The notes beneath the pieces were generated by a model that saw only the letters and a program-made list of their open reading frames with translations, was not told the origin of the DNA and did not search any database. From Acidimicrobiia bacterium (GTDB taxonomy: Bacteria; Actinomycetota; Acidimicrobiia; Spongiisociales; SHLN01), in the NCBI GenBank assembly GCA_004283105.1, contig SHLN01000051.1:1-12508 (forward strand): DNA of 12,508 nucleotides, given 5' to 3'. Every line of letters begins with the position of its first letter. Within the stretch, counting starts at the first letter, position 1. This document shows, piece after piece, positions 11,778 to 12,508 of the stretch. The position numbers and the translations under genes were made by a program.

Positions 11778-12508
11778 CTAGGAACCCGCAGGGTTCCCGT
11801 TCCCGTTCCCGTTCGGTTCGCCAACCCACAATCGTTGGAGTTCGGGGCTGGTTCTCAGGAGATCGTCGAGGGTCCCGATGGATTCGACCCGGCCACCGAC
11901 CATGACGATGATCTGATCGGCTCGACGGAGGGCCGGGTGGCGATGCGAGACCACGAGACTGGTGATGCTCGGGTCGTCGCGCAGCAGCCCTTCCCACAAG
12001 CGCTTCTCGGTATCGACGTCCAGGGCACTCGACAGGTCGTCGAACACGAGCAGGTCGGGCTTGCGGACGAGCATGCGAGCGGCTGCGGTGCGTTGTACCT
12101 GACCGCCCGACAGCCTGACCCCTTGCGGCCCTACCTGGGTGTCGAGCCCGGCCGGCATATGGGCGAGATCCGGTCCCATGACGGCCGTCTCGATGGCCGC
12201 CACCAGCTCCTCGTCGCTCACTCCCAGGCCCATCAACAGGTTGTCGCGCAGCGACATGGAGAACAGCTTCGGCACCTGGGGCGTGTACGCGGAATGAGGC
12301 GGCACGAAAAACCGGTCCGGCTCCTCGATGAGCATCCCGTTCCAGGTTCGCTCGCCGTGCTCAGTGGCGACGAGGCCGAGGATGGCCCGGATCAGCGTGG
12401 TCTTGCCAGACCCGATGCGGCCGGTGACGACGGTGAACGAGCCTCGCTCGATATCGAAGCTGACGTCATCGATCCCGTGCTCGGTGCCCGGATAGTGGAA
12501 CGTGAGGC
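11778..12508 (-). CDS. ABC transporter ATP-binding domain, C-terminal part, cut by window edge
   Basis: The visible 242 residues are a nearly complete nucleotide-binding domain, and the frame runs open to the window end. It begins LTFHYPGTEHGIDDVSFDI. Walker A is GRIGSGKT (29-36), the Q-loop is YTPQ with Q77, the signature is LSGGQ (132-136), Walker B is LLVFDD (152-157), the D-loop is SALD and the switch histidine is H188. The residue after the Walker B Asp is D157 rather than the catalytic Glu, the degenerate state known from one half of heterodimeric exporters. The N-terminal portion, perhaps membrane-spanning, is outside the window. The tail is Gly-Asn repeats (GNGNGNPAGS). The substrate is unknown. 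It lies 80 bp upstream of the glucoamylase gene on the same strand, probably in a separate unit. Confidence 0.92.
   Translation of the reverse strand, partial: LTFHYPGTEHGIDDVSFDIERGSFTVVTGRIGSGKTTLIRAILGLVATEHGERTWNGMLIEEPDRFFVPPHSAYTPQVPKLFSMSLRDNLLMGLGVSDEELVAAIETAVMGPDLAHMPAGLDTQVGPQGVRLSGGQVQRTAAARMLVRKPDLLVFDDLSSALDVDTEKRLWEGLLRDDPSITSLVVSHRHPALRRADQIIVMVGGRVESIGTLDDLLRTSPELQRLWVGEPNGNGNGNPAGS
11781..11797 (-). terminator. Perfect hairpin in the last codons of the ABC gene
   Basis: GGAACCC (11781-11787) and GGGTTCC (11791-11797) form a perfect 7-bp stem with a 3-nt loop that encodes the last residues before the TAG stop. There is no T-run downstream on the minus strand, so it may be a non-canonical terminator or a by-product of the neighbouring GGGAAC hexamer repeat. 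Confidence 0.3.
11791..11814 (-). repeat. Hexanucleotide repeat encoding the Asn-Gly tail of the ABC protein
   Basis: Three or so tandem GGGAAC hexamers (minus strand) encode alternating Gly-Asn at the extreme C terminus. The repeat is in frame, so slippage would change only tail length. Confidence 0.6.

Overview
The window is GC-rich (roughly two thirds G+C), tightly packed, and has strong G/C preference at third codon positions. Gene content points to an actinobacterium: a mycobacterial-type transaldolase next to pgi and zwf, an RpoD-family sigma factor without region 1.1, and two apparent leaderless starts. A tRNA-derived sequence carries no encoded CCA end. A deep-branching lineage such as Acidimicrobiia is my best guess, but this is inference from gene style, not from any marker gene.

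Layout: (1) 1-197 holds 2.5 copies of a perfect 70-bp tandem repeat closed by a hairpin. Each unit is a tRNA-Val-like sequence that lacks the 5' acceptor strand and has a remodelled anticodon arm. (2) 359-730 (+) encodes a small VOC/glyoxalase-like protein. It converges, with a 3-bp gap, on 734-2464 (-), a secreted apiosidase-like (DUF4038/GH140-type) protein with C-terminal DWDGDG repeats. (3) A 197-bp divergent region with small dyads separates that gene from 2662-3594 (+), an RpoD-family sigma factor. A lipoprotein of unknown function (3616-4146, +) follows. (4) 4151-11697 (-) is a compact carbon-metabolism operon, read in the order GH15 glucoamylase, tal, pgi, gnd, zwf. (5) 11778-12508 (-) is the C-terminal nucleotide-binding domain of an ABC transporter cut by the window edge. 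It has Asp where the catalytic Glu normally sits.

How the genes fit together: the glucoamylase has no visible signal peptide, so it probably releases glucose from internal glycogen or maltodextrin. Pgi links glucose-6-P and fructose-6-P. Zwf and Gnd form the two oxidative steps of the pentose phosphate pathway, and Tal returns carbon to glycolysis. No 6-phosphogluconolactonase, opcA, transketolase or glucokinase is present in the window. Residues after the second beta strand suggest that Zwf uses NADP and that the short-form Gnd prefers NAD.

The features most worth a second look are the tRNA-Val-derived repeat array, the two TAGTnT-N6-start leaderless signatures, the 14-bp triple repeat abutting the glucoamylase promoter, and the degenerate ABC catalytic site.
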